This document shows positions 16,909 to 25,986 of a stretch of DNA of 64,000 nucleotides, one piece after another. The stretch is from an uncultured Myxococcales bacterium. GTDB taxonomy: Bacteria > Myxococcota_A > UBA9042. The notes beneath the pieces were generated by a model. It ran no database searches. It was not told where the DNA came from and worked only from the letters and a program-made list of their open reading frames with translations. The translations under genes were made by a program, and so were the position numbers. Each line of letters begins with the position of its first letter. Positions within the stretch are counted from its first letter, which is position 1. The stretch covers positions 1 through 64,000 of the forward strand of contig CAIYBN010000131.1 in NCBI GenBank assembly GCA_903924465.1, in the 5' to 3' direction.

Positions 16909-17876
16909 AGCGTCGTCGACCGATCCATCGCGTGGGCGATGTGGTGCTGTTGGACCACGTCGTCGTGGTGCGCAAAACGACGGCGGTGGAGCTGCAAATG
17001 ACCCGGCCGGATCGCCGGCTGGCGCAGGCGATCGGTCGGCGTGATCCGCTGGTTTCGCGCGTCCTCGGGGCACACGACGAGCACATTGCGTCGTTGGCGC
17101 GCGTGGAAGCCGAGTTGCGGGCGCGGCACATTCCGCATCGGGTTGTGTCCCACTTTGGCCGCCGCGACGCCGCACGCGCGAGCCTGGTGGTGACCGTAGG
17201 CGGCGACGGGACGTTCCTGCGCGCCTCGCACGCCATCGACGCCACCGACGACAGCGATGGCCCACCGATGCTGGGGATCAACAGCGCGGCCAGCTCCTCG
17301 GTCGGCTATTTCTGCGCTGCCGCGGCCGATGGTTTTGGCATGCTCTTGGACCAAATCGCTGCCGGGAAGATCCGAAGTCGCGGACTTTGGCGATTGCAGG
17401 TGGCGATCAACGGCAAGCCGATTCGCGATCTGGCGCTGAACGACGTGCTCCTGGCGCACCAATCGCCTGCCGAGACGTCACGTTATGTGCTGAAAGTCGG
17501 CGATACGACTCAGGATCACAAGTCCTCCGGACTGTGGATCGCGACGGCGGCGGGATCGACCGCGGCGATTCGCTCGGCCGGCGGCAAGATGTTGGAGGTG
17601 GACGAACGGAAGCTGCAGTACCGGGCTCGCGAGCTGATGCTCTGGGCCCTGGAAGGCGATCCGCTCGAAGGCGGTGTTGTCGACGAACTGGAAGTGATTT
17701 CAAGGATGTACACCGGTATGGTGTATCTGGACGGCGGTCACTTGCGCCAGGCATTTGGCTTCGGCGATCGCGTTGCGTTTCGTCTGGCGCCCCGGCCCAT
17801 GCCCTGGGTCGCGCCACATGAACTGGACGAGCGTCGGCAACGCTGGACGGACAAGATCAGCGTGGCGAAGGACTGA
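16905..17876 (+). CDS. nadK: NAD kinase
   Basis: A 323-residue ATP-NAD kinase making NADP. The key motif TVGGDGTFLRASH (Gly99-Gly102) is present, followed by GINSAASSSVGYF, ALNDVLLAH (equivalent of the usual NE or ND substrate motif) and SGLWIATAAGSTAAIRSAGG, the diacylglycerol-kinase-like nucleotide loop. The protein is slightly longer than typical bacterial NadK owing to an N-terminal extension. Its ATG overlaps the histidine kinase stop by four bases, so the two are translationally coupled. Its last 20 bases overlap the convergent membrane-protein gene. Confidence 0.9.
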   Translation: MKRRRPIHRVGDVVLLDHVVVVRKTTAVELQMTRPDRRLAQAIGRRDPLVSRVLGAHDEHIASLARVEAELRARHIPHRVVSHFGRRDAARASLVVTVGGDGTFLRASHAIDATDDSDGPPMLGINSAASSSVGYFCAAAADGFGMLLDQIAAGKIRSRGLWRLQVAINGKPIRDLALNDVLLAHQSPAETSRYVLKVGDTTQDHKSSGLWIATAAGSTAAIRSAGGKMLEVDERKLQYRARELMLWALEGDPLEGGVVDELEVISRMYTGMVYLDGGHLRQAFGFGDRVAFRLAPRPMPWVAPHELDERRQRWTDKISVAKD

Positions 17877-18738
17877 CTTCAGCCGCCGTTTGCGCCGCCA
17901 AGCGCGCCAGCACACCGGCACCGCCCGTTCCCAAGCTTCGGCTGCGAAACTGCACCAGCGCCAGTCCCGGTCGTGTCGAATGGCCAGCCGTGCAGGTCTC
18001 CTGCAGGACGACCGGCCCGGCCTCACGGTTGCCGATCTCGGGCTCAGCCGCCTCACCGCGCATCCAGGCCTGTGTCAAACGCTCGGCCTCGTGCGCGCTC
18101 ACCCTGCCGAGCTGCTGCCGCTTCAAATACCGCCCGCAGATCGCGCAAGCCGGTTCCGATGTCAGGTGCAGCAGCGCACGGCGGATCAGGACGGTCAGGA
18201 ACGCCAGCGTCGCGGAGAGCAGCAGCGCCTGAACCAACGGTTGGGCCGGCAACCGCCGCTCCAGGCCGATCGCCCGCAGAACCAGCGGACCGGCGTACCA
18301 CTGCACCAGAAGCGCGCCACGCACGCCGTCAGCACCCGTTTCCGCATTCAAGCCCAAGTCGACCAGTTGCAGGGGCGTGTCGGCACCGGAGACGAGAAAA
18401 TCCTCTGCCATGTCATGGGATTCACGCAGCACCGCCTGGGCTTGTTCGGCGCGAAATCCCCAAGCGTCCGTCAGCCGGTGCATCGCGAGCCAGGTACACG
18501 CCGCGGCGAGCGCGATGACCAGCGCGCCAGCCCGCGGCCGCCAGCGCAGCAGGTGAGCCAGCGCGACGGCGGTGACGGACAGCGTCAAGGCGGCGAGCAC
18601 TTCATAAAAGCCCAGAATCGCCAGCACGCGTCCGGCGAGACCTGTCGCCACGCCCAGCAGGCAAGCCACCACCACCATCGCCAGGAACGCGAGGGTGGCG
18701 CGGGATGTCGTCTGAAGAAAATGGGTTTGCGAAGTCAA
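17857..18738 (-). CDS. Hypothetical membrane protein with CxxC motif
   Basis: A 293-residue protein not matching a family I recognise. Three hydrophobic segments lie at about residues 13-35, 40-62 and 68-86, followed by a soluble region and another hydrophobic segment near 165-185. The C-terminal part contains EPACAICGRYL, a CxxC pair that together with CTAGHS could bind zinc. It lies 9 bases after the upstream lipoprotein gene on the same strand, suggesting an operon, and its 3' end overlaps nadK on the other strand by 20 bases. Confidence 0.7.
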   Translation of the reverse strand: MTSQTHFLQTTSRATLAFLAMVVVACLLGVATGLAGRVLAILGFYEVLAALTLSVTAVALAHLLRWRPRAGALVIALAAACTWLAMHRLTDAWGFRAEQAQAVLRESHDMAEDFLVSGADTPLQLVDLGLNAETGADGVRGALLVQWYAGPLVLRAIGLERRLPAQPLVQALLLSATLAFLTVLIRRALLHLTSEPACAICGRYLKRQQLGRVSAHEAERLTQAWMRGEAAEPEIGNREAGPVVLQETCTAGHSTRPGLALVQFRSRSLGTGGAGVLARLAAQTAAEVSPSPR

Positions 18739-18747
18739 ATCAGCAGT

Positions 18748-19758
18748 TTATGCCTGCGGGTACTGCTTGGCGCAGTTCACCGCGAGCTCGATGAACTCAA
18801 TCACCCGGTCCGCCGTCTGCGGCACTTGCCAGCAGGTCACGCCGCACATGCCGTCATGGACGCGCACGTCTACCGGATCGTAGTCGCGCAGCTGGAACGC
18901 CAGGTCGCCGGCCAGCATCGCATCGGCACTCGCGCCGGGCGACAGACGCAGCTTGTAGCCTTCCGGCACGCGGCCATCGTGCACTTCCGGCGCGTTCAAA
19001 TCCGGCAGGTCCAGGCCCGTCGGCGGCGCCAGTGGCCCAAATCGCACCAGCGTGTGCGGCTCCACCTTGGACATCACCAGCACGCGCAGGAAGCCGTCGC
19101 CTTCACCCACTTCCGGTGCCGAGGCCTCGATCCGCAGCGCGTAGCCTTTGTAATCGCCGGTCACAATCGTTTCCTTGTCGCCCTGCTGCACGCCCAGATG
19201 CACCTTCTGACCGGCTTGCGCGACCGGATCGATGCGTCGCCGCGCGGAGCGGAAGATCGCGAAGAGCACAACCGCCAGGCCGACGACGCCCAGCGCCAGC
19301 AGTCCAGCTTTCACCGGGTCGATCGTCGCCGCCGGGGTCGAGGTCACGCACCGATCGATGTCGTCCGCCGAAGCGCCCGCCTTCGCTTTGGTCAGGCATT
19401 GCCCCACCACATCGGAAGACAACTCCTTGTAGCGATCCAGCTTGGACTGGTAGACCTCTTTCTTACGCTTTTCCCACAGTTCCTTGTAACGCGTCTCCTC
19501 CTTGAGCGGCGCGGCGTTGTCGAGGCTGTCCGGGTTCTCGCCCTTGGCCTCCACCTCTTTTTTGCGGACTTTCTGGTATTCGACCAGCACGTTGTCCTGC
19601 TCGCGATCGGCGCGCAGTGCAGCCAGGCCTTCCGCGTCCTCCGGCTTCGCCGTGCGGATCTCTGCGCAGCCCGTCGCCGCCAGCAGGGCGCCGAGCGCGA
19701 TGGTCGTCAGGCCAGACCGGAATGCGAACAGCCGATTCTGCAAGTCGTGATTCTGCAT
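18748..19758 (-). CDS. Hypothetical lipoprotein with internal membrane segment
   Basis: A 336-residue protein from ATG 19758 (AGAGGA upstream). A signal peptide with lipobox-like AATGC (Cys31) is followed by a charged helical region (EKRKKEVYQSKLDRYKEL), a Cys pair, then a membrane segment at about residues 150-170 (LLALGVVGLAVVLFAIF) and a basic RSARRR. The C-terminal domain is beta-rich with DGMCGVTCWQVP. A lipobox plus a second membrane helix is unusual; alternatively the first segment is an uncleaved anchor. No known family is recognised. It probably shares a transcript with the downstream membrane protein. Confidence 0.7.
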   Translation of the reverse strand: MQNHDLQNRLFAFRSGLTTIALGALLAATGCAEIRTAKPEDAEGLAALRADREQDNVLVEYQKVRKKEVEAKGENPDSLDNAAPLKEETRYKELWEKRKKEVYQSKLDRYKELSSDVVGQCLTKAKAGASADDIDRCVTSTPAATIDPVKAGLLALGVVGLAVVLFAIFRSARRRIDPVAQAGQKVHLGVQQGDKETIVTGDYKGYALRIEASAPEVGEGDGFLRVLVMSKVEPHTLVRFGPLAPPTGLDLPDLNAPEVHDGRVPEGYKLRLSPGASADAMLAGDLAFQLRDYDPVDVRVHDGMCGVTCWQVPQTADRVIEFIELAVNCAKQYPQA

Positions 19759-20157
19759 GAAATCCTCTCTGCGCCGAATGCTTGTTGCCTGCTGAGTGCC
19801 TGAGTCCCGATGGATCGGTTCAAGTTGCGTCGAGCGATGCAGCCCAGTTGAACTGCCGCACCCATGGGTCTGTTTGACACGATTCGCGGATTTTGTCACG
19901 AAGCCCCCGTTTCGCGCCAGCCGCCACTTGTCAGACCCGTCATTTTGCACTGCGTGAACCCAGTTTCACGCTCGAGCGTCGAAGTCTGAGATGCGTTGCA
20001 TGTGGCGACGGCCCTGATTGCGACGCCGGACTTCCGCCGTCACCTTGAAACGTTGTGAGCCTAACACGGTGCCAAAACGCACGCAAACGGGAGACTGGCG
20101 CCGCTGCACAGGACTCGGCATCATGCGTGGCCGGGTGGCTGCCTGTCGAAGCTGGAG
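19759..20157. other. Divergent intergenic region, no gene seen
   Basis: About 399 bases between the leftward lipoprotein gene and the rightward MoxR-type operon; both promoters should be here. I see no strong promoter pair, large hairpin or repeat. Open frames in it have no ribosome-binding site and no codon bias like that of neighbouring genes. Confidence 0.5.
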
Positions 20158-21891
20158 GTGGAAAAGACGTTGCGCAGAATCGTGCCATCGGTGCTCTGGA
20201 TCCTCCTTGTTGCGCTGGCGATTCCTGCCCAGGCGCTGCGGGTGCAGGTGCGCGCACGGACGCGGCTGCAATTGACCGTCCTTCCGACGGGCGGCGAGCT
20301 GGAGGTGCGGGGCACGTTGCGGGATGCGCGCGATCAACCGGTGGCGCAGGCCGTGGTGGCGGTGACCGTCGTGGGCAGTCCACCGCCGGCGGAGACGCAT
20401 CTGGTGCGGCAAGAACTTGCGGCCACGACGGCGCCAGATGGGCATTTTTCAGCCCGGCTACCGGTGGGTCCGTGGCTCGGTGCGGATCGCCTCGCGCATG
20501 TGGAGGCGCGCTTCGCCGGTGGGCCGACCTGGGGCGAGGCGACGGCGGAGATGCTGTTTGACCTGCACAAGCAGGACGTGTCGCTGGAAATTCACGCGCA
20601 TCCCATGCAACTCCGCACAGATTCTGGCGATGTGGAACTGACCGCGGAGTTGCGATCGGGGGATTTGCCACTTTCCGCGCTGGAAGTGCATTGGGCCATC
20701 GACGGCAATCCGGTGGTGGTTTCCCGCAGCGATGCCGACGGCGTTGCCCGGGCGCTGCTCCCGGCGACGGCACTCGGCGTGCCGGGCCCCCATGCGGTGT
20801 CAGCGCACGTAGCCGGCAACGACCAGGTCAACGAGGCGGATGCGACGCTGATGGTCGACTTGCTTGGCGCGGTCCAGGTCGACCTGATGCAGCGTGCCGG
20901 CGATGTGAAGAACGCCTGTGCCGCCGCCGGGGCGCAGCTGTCCGCGCTGGACTGGTGTCTGCAAGGGCAGGTGCGGACCGCGCAGAAAGGCGTCTGGCGA
21001 CCCGTGCAGAACGCAGCGGTCTCGCTGCACATCGAACGCCATCTGCTGGCGGCCCTGACCACGGATCACGACGGGCGATTCTTTGCGGTGGCACGCGGCG
21101 AAGCGTTGGCGCGCATGTTTGCACCGGGCGCGGTCGGTCTGGTTGCCCGCGCACAGGTCGTTGGACCGTGGTATGAGATCGGCTGGAGTCCCGTGGTTTC
21201 GTTGGAGATTCCACGGCCGCCGGAACTGTCGAGCTGGCTGTACGCGGTGCCGCTGCTGGCGCTTGCGGTCGCCGTCCTGGTCCAGCGGTGGCGGGCGCGG
21301 CGGCGGGAACTGGCGCTGCAGGCGTGGCGTGAAGCGACTTCCGCGGGTCTGCCGGACGAACAGGTGCGGTCGACTGCCGCGGGCGAGCCGTCGTGCCGCC
21401 TGCGCGGTCGGGTGCTGCATGGCGAAACCGGGCGGCCGTGTGCCAGCCGAATGGCCGTGCGGTCCCGCGAAAGCGCCGAAATTGTAGCGCAACTGCTTGT
21501 GCAGGATGGGTATTTCGATTTGCACGACGTGGCTCCCGGTCGCTACGTGTGGCAGGTCGAGATCGACGAACACCAGACGTTGGAATTGCCGCTCGATCTG
21601 CCCCACGACGGCTTGTACGACGGCTGTGAGTTGCTACCGGCCAGTTGTCGTGCCGTTGTGCGCGGCGCCTTCAGTGCAAGTGTCCGCACCTGGACGCAGC
21701 GGCCGGTGGATTGGACGCGCGAGACGCCGCGCGATGTGGAGCCGCGGGTCTCGGGCGTCCTGCGTCGGGGTCATGCCGACCTGCGCGATGCCGTCCGCCG
21801 CGTGGAACGCGCGCTGTACGGCCGCCGCACTGATCCCGAGGTTGCGGACGCAGCGCGTTCTGCTTTGCATCGCGTGGAGGGTGGCCAATGA
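20158..21891 (+). CDS. Exported/membrane protein heading MoxR-DUF58 operon
   Basis: A 577-residue protein with a signal sequence (about residues 8-27), an extracytoplasmic beta-rich region with two or three carboxypeptidase-regulatory or Ig-like repeats (GTLRDARDQPVAQAVVAV, PDGHFSARLPVG, DHDGRFFAVA), a membrane segment near 362-380 (LYAVPLLALAVAVLVQRW) and a cytoplasmic domain with another such beta-sandwich (CRLRGRVLHGETGRP, DGYFDLHDVAPGRYVW). GTG 20158 is very close to GGAGG, so TTG 20170 may be the true start. It overlaps the DUF4350 gene by 4 bases. The family is not one I recognise; context suggests an envelope complex with the MoxR system. Confidence 0.72.
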   Translation: MEKTLRRIVPSVLWILLVALAIPAQALRVQVRARTRLQLTVLPTGGELEVRGTLRDARDQPVAQAVVAVTVVGSPPPAETHLVRQELAATTAPDGHFSARLPVGPWLGADRLAHVEARFAGGPTWGEATAEMLFDLHKQDVSLEIHAHPMQLRTDSGDVELTAELRSGDLPLSALEVHWAIDGNPVVVSRSDADGVARALLPATALGVPGPHAVSAHVAGNDQVNEADATLMVDLLGAVQVDLMQRAGDVKNACAAAGAQLSALDWCLQGQVRTAQKGVWRPVQNAAVSLHIERHLLAALTTDHDGRFFAVARGEALARMFAPGAVGLVARAQVVGPWYEIGWSPVVSLEIPRPPELSSWLYAVPLLALAVAVLVQRWRARRRELALQAWREATSAGLPDEQVRSTAAGEPSCRLRGRVLHGETGRPCASRMAVRSRESAEIVAQLLVQDGYFDLHDVAPGRYVWQVEIDEHQTLELPLDLPHDGLYDGCELLPASCRAVVRGAFSASVRTWTQRPVDWTRETPRDVEPRVSGVLRRGHADLRDAVRRVERALYGRRTDPEVADAARSALHRVEGGQ

Positions 21892-23225
21892 CGCGCTGGC
21901 TCGTCTTGCTGCTGCTCGTGGTTCCGACGGCCGGGTACGCCGCGGATTTTGAGCCCGCGTCGCACGACTGGAATGGTTTGAACAAGCTGCAAGCCGTCGC
22001 CGGCGAAGCGGACCTGCAAATCCATGCGCAGACGACGCTGGATTGGGCGCAGGTCGACGAGCACGATGTGCTGCTGGTGGTGGCGCCGCAAGTCGCGCCG
22101 ACTGGCGTGGCGCTGGACAGCTTGATTCGCTTTGTCGAGTCGGGTGGCCGGCTCATTGTCGCGGACGATTTTGCCCACGGTGCAGCGTGGCTGGCGCCCT
22201 TCGGCCTGAAGTTGGTCCCGGCGCCCGCGCACGCGCGGCAGCACTATGAAGGCGTGGAAGGCCTGCCCATGGTGACCATCGCACCCGACGCTGCCTCCGA
22301 GCGTTTGGCCACGCGCTGGCAGATGCACGGCGCCAAGCTGTCGCTCGCGGCATTTTTGGGTCACGAGATTCGCGCGCCCCTCGTTCTCAATCACCCCGCG
22401 ACGCTGATGACTCCGGACCCGGGCGATTCTCCCGTCGTCGTGTGGGGGCCTTTCGACGAGCCGGGAGCGGCGTGGCTGGCGGAGACAGATCTCGGTGGCG
22501 GACGGGTGCTGGCGCTGGCGGACCCCAGCATGTGGCTCAACACGATGCTGGAGCGGTTTCACGACAACAAGCAGTTCGCCGCCAACGTCTTGCGCTACTA
22601 CTGCGTGGCCGATCGGCCTTGTCGCGTGACGCTTCTGGCCAACGCCACGGCGGTTACGGGCGCGTTCACGCCGCGCCATGCGCCCCAGCGAGCGGGCTTG
22701 CGCGCGGGCCTGGAGCAGGCCGCCCAATGGCTTCGGCAATTGGCGCACCTGCTCGGCGGGCGGCTGGTTGGTGTTGCGCTGGTGCTGACCGTGCTGTTGC
22801 TGCTCGGTGCGCCGATTCTGCTGCGGGCGCGGACGGGACCGCCGATTGTGCCGCCCCACGCCACGCCCTTGCGGCAGCGTACGGCGCTGATGGACACCGT
22901 GCTGGCGTGGCTGGGCAACCTGCACGCGGACTACCGCAAACCGGCGCGGCTGCTGGCCACGCATCTGGATCGACGGATTCGCCAGTTGGAACGAGACCCG
23001 TCGTTGCGCGAGCACGGTGATCCGGTGGCGGCGATGATCCGTCAGGGCCGTGTCCACGCGCAGGCGGAACCGCGCTTGCGCAGCGTGCTGGAAGGCGTGC
23101 GCGAAGCCGCAGACATCGACGATGCACCGCTGTCCAAGGTGCGTTTTTGCCAACTTGCCGCGGACGTCGAATGGGCGGAGTCACTGCTCGCCCAGACGGA
23201 TCGCGTCGTGCCCAAACGGCCCTGA
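21888..23225 (+). CDS. DUF4350-domain membrane protein
   Basis: A 445-residue protein with a cleavable signal sequence (residues 1-19). The extracytoplasmic part has the DUF4350 layout: HDWNGLNKLQ start, DHDVLLVVAPQ-like strand (EHDVLLVVAPQ) and FVESGGRLIVADDF, then GGGRVLALADPSMWLN. A membrane segment near residues 283-307 (LVGVALVLTVLLLLGAPILL) leads into a cytoplasmic helical tail. DUF4350 proteins are regular partners of MoxR ATPases and DUF58 proteins. The ATG overlaps the preceding stop (ATGA). Confidence 0.85.
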   Translation: MTRWLVLLLLVVPTAGYAADFEPASHDWNGLNKLQAVAGEADLQIHAQTTLDWAQVDEHDVLLVVAPQVAPTGVALDSLIRFVESGGRLIVADDFAHGAAWLAPFGLKLVPAPAHARQHYEGVEGLPMVTIAPDAASERLATRWQMHGAKLSLAAFLGHEIRAPLVLNHPATLMTPDPGDSPVVVWGPFDEPGAAWLAETDLGGGRVLALADPSMWLNTMLERFHDNKQFAANVLRYYCVADRPCRVTLLANATAVTGAFTPRHAPQRAGLRAGLEQAAQWLRQLAHLLGGRLVGVALVLTVLLLLGAPILLRARTGPPIVPPHATPLRQRTALMDTVLAWLGNLHADYRKPARLLATHLDRRIRQLERDPSLREHGDPVAAMIRQGRVHAQAEPRLRSVLEGVREAADIDDAPLSKVRFCQLAADVEWAESLLAQTDRVVPKRP

Positions 23226-23285
23226 GGCTGTTCAAGCGAGCCAACCTCGTGCATCGTGCGGGCGGTTCACACTCTGGAGGTGCAC

Positions 23286-24311
23286 ATGACCACAAGCGGC
23301 GCTCTCGATCACCCACGGCTGGCGGCAGCGGTTGCCTTGCGCGATCGGGTGCTGGCGGAAGTGGGCAAGGTCTACATCGGTGGCGAGGACGTGCCGCTGC
23401 TGATTCTGGCGGCGATGCTGGCGCGCGGGCACGTGCTGCTGGAAGGTGTGCCGGGTTTGGCGAAGACGACCTTGGCGAAGGCCATGGCGCAAGCGACAGG
23501 CTGCGCCTTTCGACGCATCCAGTTCACGCCGGATCTGCTGCCCGCGGACATCACGGGAACGTACATTTTCAATCAGAAGATCCACGAATTCGAGCTGCGA
23601 CGCGGCCCGCTCTTCGCGCAGATCGTGCTGGCCGACGAGATCAACCGCGCGCCGGCGAAGACGCAATCCGCGTTGCTGGAGGCGATGCAGGAGCGGCAGG
23701 TGACGATTGAGGGTGCGACGCAATCGCTGCCGGAGCCGTTCCTGGTGCTGGCGACGCAGAATCCGGTCGAGCAGGAGGGCGTGTACTTGCTGCCGGAGGC
23801 GCAAATCGACCGGTTTTTGGTGCGCATCCAACTGGAGTATCCGAGTGCGGCGGATGAAGCGCGGATGCTGCAGACCTACGACAAGCCGGTGCCGGCGGTC
23901 GAGCCGTCGGTGAGCGTCGAGGAACTGCTCGGTTTTGCGGCGTCGGTGGATGTGGTGCACGTGGAAGAGAAGCTGATGCACTACATCGTCCGGCTGGTGC
24001 AGGCGACGCGCACGCATCCGCGCGTGGCGCTTGGGGCGTCGCCGCGGGCTTCGCTGGCGTTGATGCGGCAGTCCAAAGCCTGGGCGCTGCTGCAAGGCCG
24101 CGACTACGTGACGCCGGACGACGTGCGCAAGATGCTGCGGCCGGTGTTGGAACACCGCGTGATGGTGACGACGGACGCGGCCATCGAAGGCGTGACGTCG
24201 GCAGCAGTTGTGAAAGATGTGGCCGTGCGCACGCGTTTGAGCGACGCTCAGCCCGGCGTGACGCCACCGCGGCCGGACGTCGTGATCGCCGACGCGGACG
24301 GGCAGGCGTAG
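23286..24311 (+). CDS. MoxR-family AAA+ ATPase
   Basis: A 341-residue ATPase from ATG 23286, with TGGAGG seven bases upstream. Walker A is [12 protein letters not shown], Walker [16 protein letters not shown], sensor 1 [20 protein letters not shown], and sensor 2 lies in [29 protein letters not shown] is typical of MoxR. These ATPases act as chaperones that activate or assemble metallo-proteins and envelope complexes, usually with VWA/DUF58 partners. It follows the DUF4350 gene after 60 bases and is 3 bases before the DUF58 gene. Confidence 0.93.
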   Translation: MTTSGALDHPRLAAAVALRDRVLAEVGKVYIGGEDVPLLILAAMLARGHVLLEGVPGLAKTTLAKAMAQATGCAFRRIQFTPDLLPADITGTYIFNQKIHEFELRRGPLFAQIVLADEINRAPAKTQSALLEAMQERQVTIEGATQSLPEPFLVLATQNPVEQEGVYLLPEAQIDRFLVRIQLEYPSAADEARMLQTYDKPVPAVEPSVSVEELLGFAASVDVVHVEEKLMHYIVRLVQATRTHPRVALGASPRASLALMRQSKAWALLQGRDYVTPDDVRKMLRPVLEHRVMVTTDAAIEGVTSAAVVKDVAVRTRLSDAQPGVTPPRPDVVIADADGQA

Positions 24312-24314
24312 CCG

Positions 24315-25964
24315 ATGCTGGAATCGCGCGGGCGGCTGCTGCTGACAGTGGCGCTGGGCTTGGTCGGCGCGGGCCTGCTGCTGGCGATACCTGGGGCCGT
24401 GTTGGCCGGCGTGCTCGTGTTGATGGCCATGCTCCTGGAAATGCTGCGAATTCGCGCGGCGTTAGCGCCGATGAAGGCGCCGTGTGGCGTCCTGGCGACG
24501 CTGGCCGTCGACCGCGACGACGACGATGCGGAAACCCAGCGCGGTGTGTCCCACCGCGTCGACGCGCCGATCCGTCTGCGTCTGCAACTGCAAGTGCCGG
24601 CGGAGTTTGACGGACTGCGGATCGATTTGCGCAAATGGTGGACAAGCGCCGGGTTGGAGCTGGGTGACGACAGCCGGCGGTCGCTGTATCTGCGGCAGTC
24701 CGGGACGCGCGTGGCGCTGGTGGTATTGCCCAAGCTCGCAGCAGTGCACCGGATTTTGGGTGTGCAGGCACGGCTTACTGATGCGATGGGCCTGCTCTCG
24801 GCGGACATTTTCCTGCCGTGCCCGTGCGAGTTGGCGGTTCTGCCGCGGTCCTTGCCGTTGGATCTGCGGCGGCTCGCGGAAACCCGCCGCATGTCGCCGC
24901 GGCCGACCGGATCGGAGCGACCGGATCGCGTGCCCGGCTCCGGCGACGACCTGCGGGAACTGCGCGAGCACGTGCCAGGCGACCCGTTCAAACACATCGC
25001 GTGGAAAGCATCGGCGGCGCGCGGGCGGCTGATGAGCCGCAGCTTTGAACGCGAGCGAACCCGCGCCCTGTACGCCGTGCTGGATGCGGGCGCGACGATG
25101 CGCGATGGCCGGCCCGGGCATGGCGCGTTGGATCAGGCGATGGATCTCGTGCACTCGCTGGCGGAAGCGTGCGCGCGCGGCCACGATCCGTTTGGCTTGG
25201 CGCTGGTGGATGGTCGCGTCGTCGATCGTCGGCCGGTGCTGGAAGGGCTGGCGGCGCTGCGCGATGCGGATCGCGCACTGTTGGACCTGCGCCGTGCGGT
25301 GGCGGAAGACCTGACGCCGATGGCGGACGACGAACTCGTGGCGACCGTCGCCGACTATCTGACCGCGGTGGAACGGCTGGCGTTGCCGCCTCTGGACGGG
25401 ACGCCCGAAGCGGCGTTGCGGCGGCGTCAGCGCGTGGTCATGGCGGCCATGGCGCGGCTGCCCGAACGGGAACGCTCGCCACTGCTGCGTGGGCCTGAGC
25501 CGGCGGCGCGGCAGGACATCGCGATTTTGCGTCGCTATTGCCGGGCGATGGAATTGGCGTTGCCTTATCGGCCGGGCCTGCACGCTTCCGAACGCGTGGC
25601 TGGACTGGTGGCGGGTCTGCGGGCGGCGGCGACGGCGCGGAAGGGGCCGTTCGCGATCGTGCTGGTCTCCGATTTTCGCAAGCTCTCCCACGCCTGCGAG
25701 CCGCTGTGGAAAGCCTGTGCCGCGGTGCGCGTCCAAGGGCATCGCGTGCTGGCGGTGACGCTGCGGGAGTCCGATGACCGCGGGGTGCTGGCGGGGTTGA
25801 CGGATCCGGAGGATATCGACGCGGCGCGCGGCCTGCTGCGTTCGGACGCGGCGGCGCGGCAACAAGCGCTCGACGAATTGTCCGATGGGTTTCGCAAAGT
25901 CGGCGCGACGTTTCTGGCGGACCCGGAGCCGCAGACACTGGTGACTCTGTGGCGGCACGCGTAG
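24315..25964 (+). CDS. DUF58-domain membrane protein
   Basis: A 549-residue protein. Two N-terminal membrane segments (about residues 7-25 and 28-45) are followed by a beta-rich extracytoplasmic-looking region and then the DUF58 core DLRELREHVPGDPF with HIAWKASAARGRLMSRSF. After it comes a VWA-like region (LYAVLDAGATMRDG) in which the metal-site DxSxS motif is altered to DAGAT. DUF58 proteins are MoxR partners. This one is longer than usual, with an additional helical and alpha/beta C-terminal part (about 330-549). It begins 3 bases after the MoxR stop. Confidence 0.88.
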   Translation: MLESRGRLLLTVALGLVGAGLLLAIPGAVLAGVLVLMAMLLEMLRIRAALAPMKAPCGVLATLAVDRDDDDAETQRGVSHRVDAPIRLRLQLQVPAEFDGLRIDLRKWWTSAGLELGDDSRRSLYLRQSGTRVALVVLPKLAAVHRILGVQARLTDAMGLLSADIFLPCPCELAVLPRSLPLDLRRLAETRRMSPRPTGSERPDRVPGSGDDLRELREHVPGDPFKHIAWKASAARGRLMSRSFERERTRALYAVLDAGATMRDGRPGHGALDQAMDLVHSLAEACARGHDPFGLALVDGRVVDRRPVLEGLAALRDADRALLDLRRAVAEDLTPMADDELVATVADYLTAVERLALPPLDGTPEAALRRRQRVVMAAMARLPERERSPLLRGPEPAARQDIAILRRYCRAMELALPYRPGLHASERVAGLVAGLRAAATARKGPFAIVLVSDFRKLSHACEPLWKACAAVRVQGHRVLAVTLRESDDRGVLAGLTDPEDIDAARGLLRSDAAARQQALDELSDGFRKVGATFLADPEPQTLVTLWRHA

Positions 25965-25986
25965 ACTCTTGGCGCAGGAGGGAACG

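Noticed and set aside
17755..19803. 682-residue plus-strand frame opposite the membrane-protein and lipoprotein genes
   Set aside because: Arg/Gln/His-rich shadow; the minus-strand frames have signal peptides and ribosome-binding sites.
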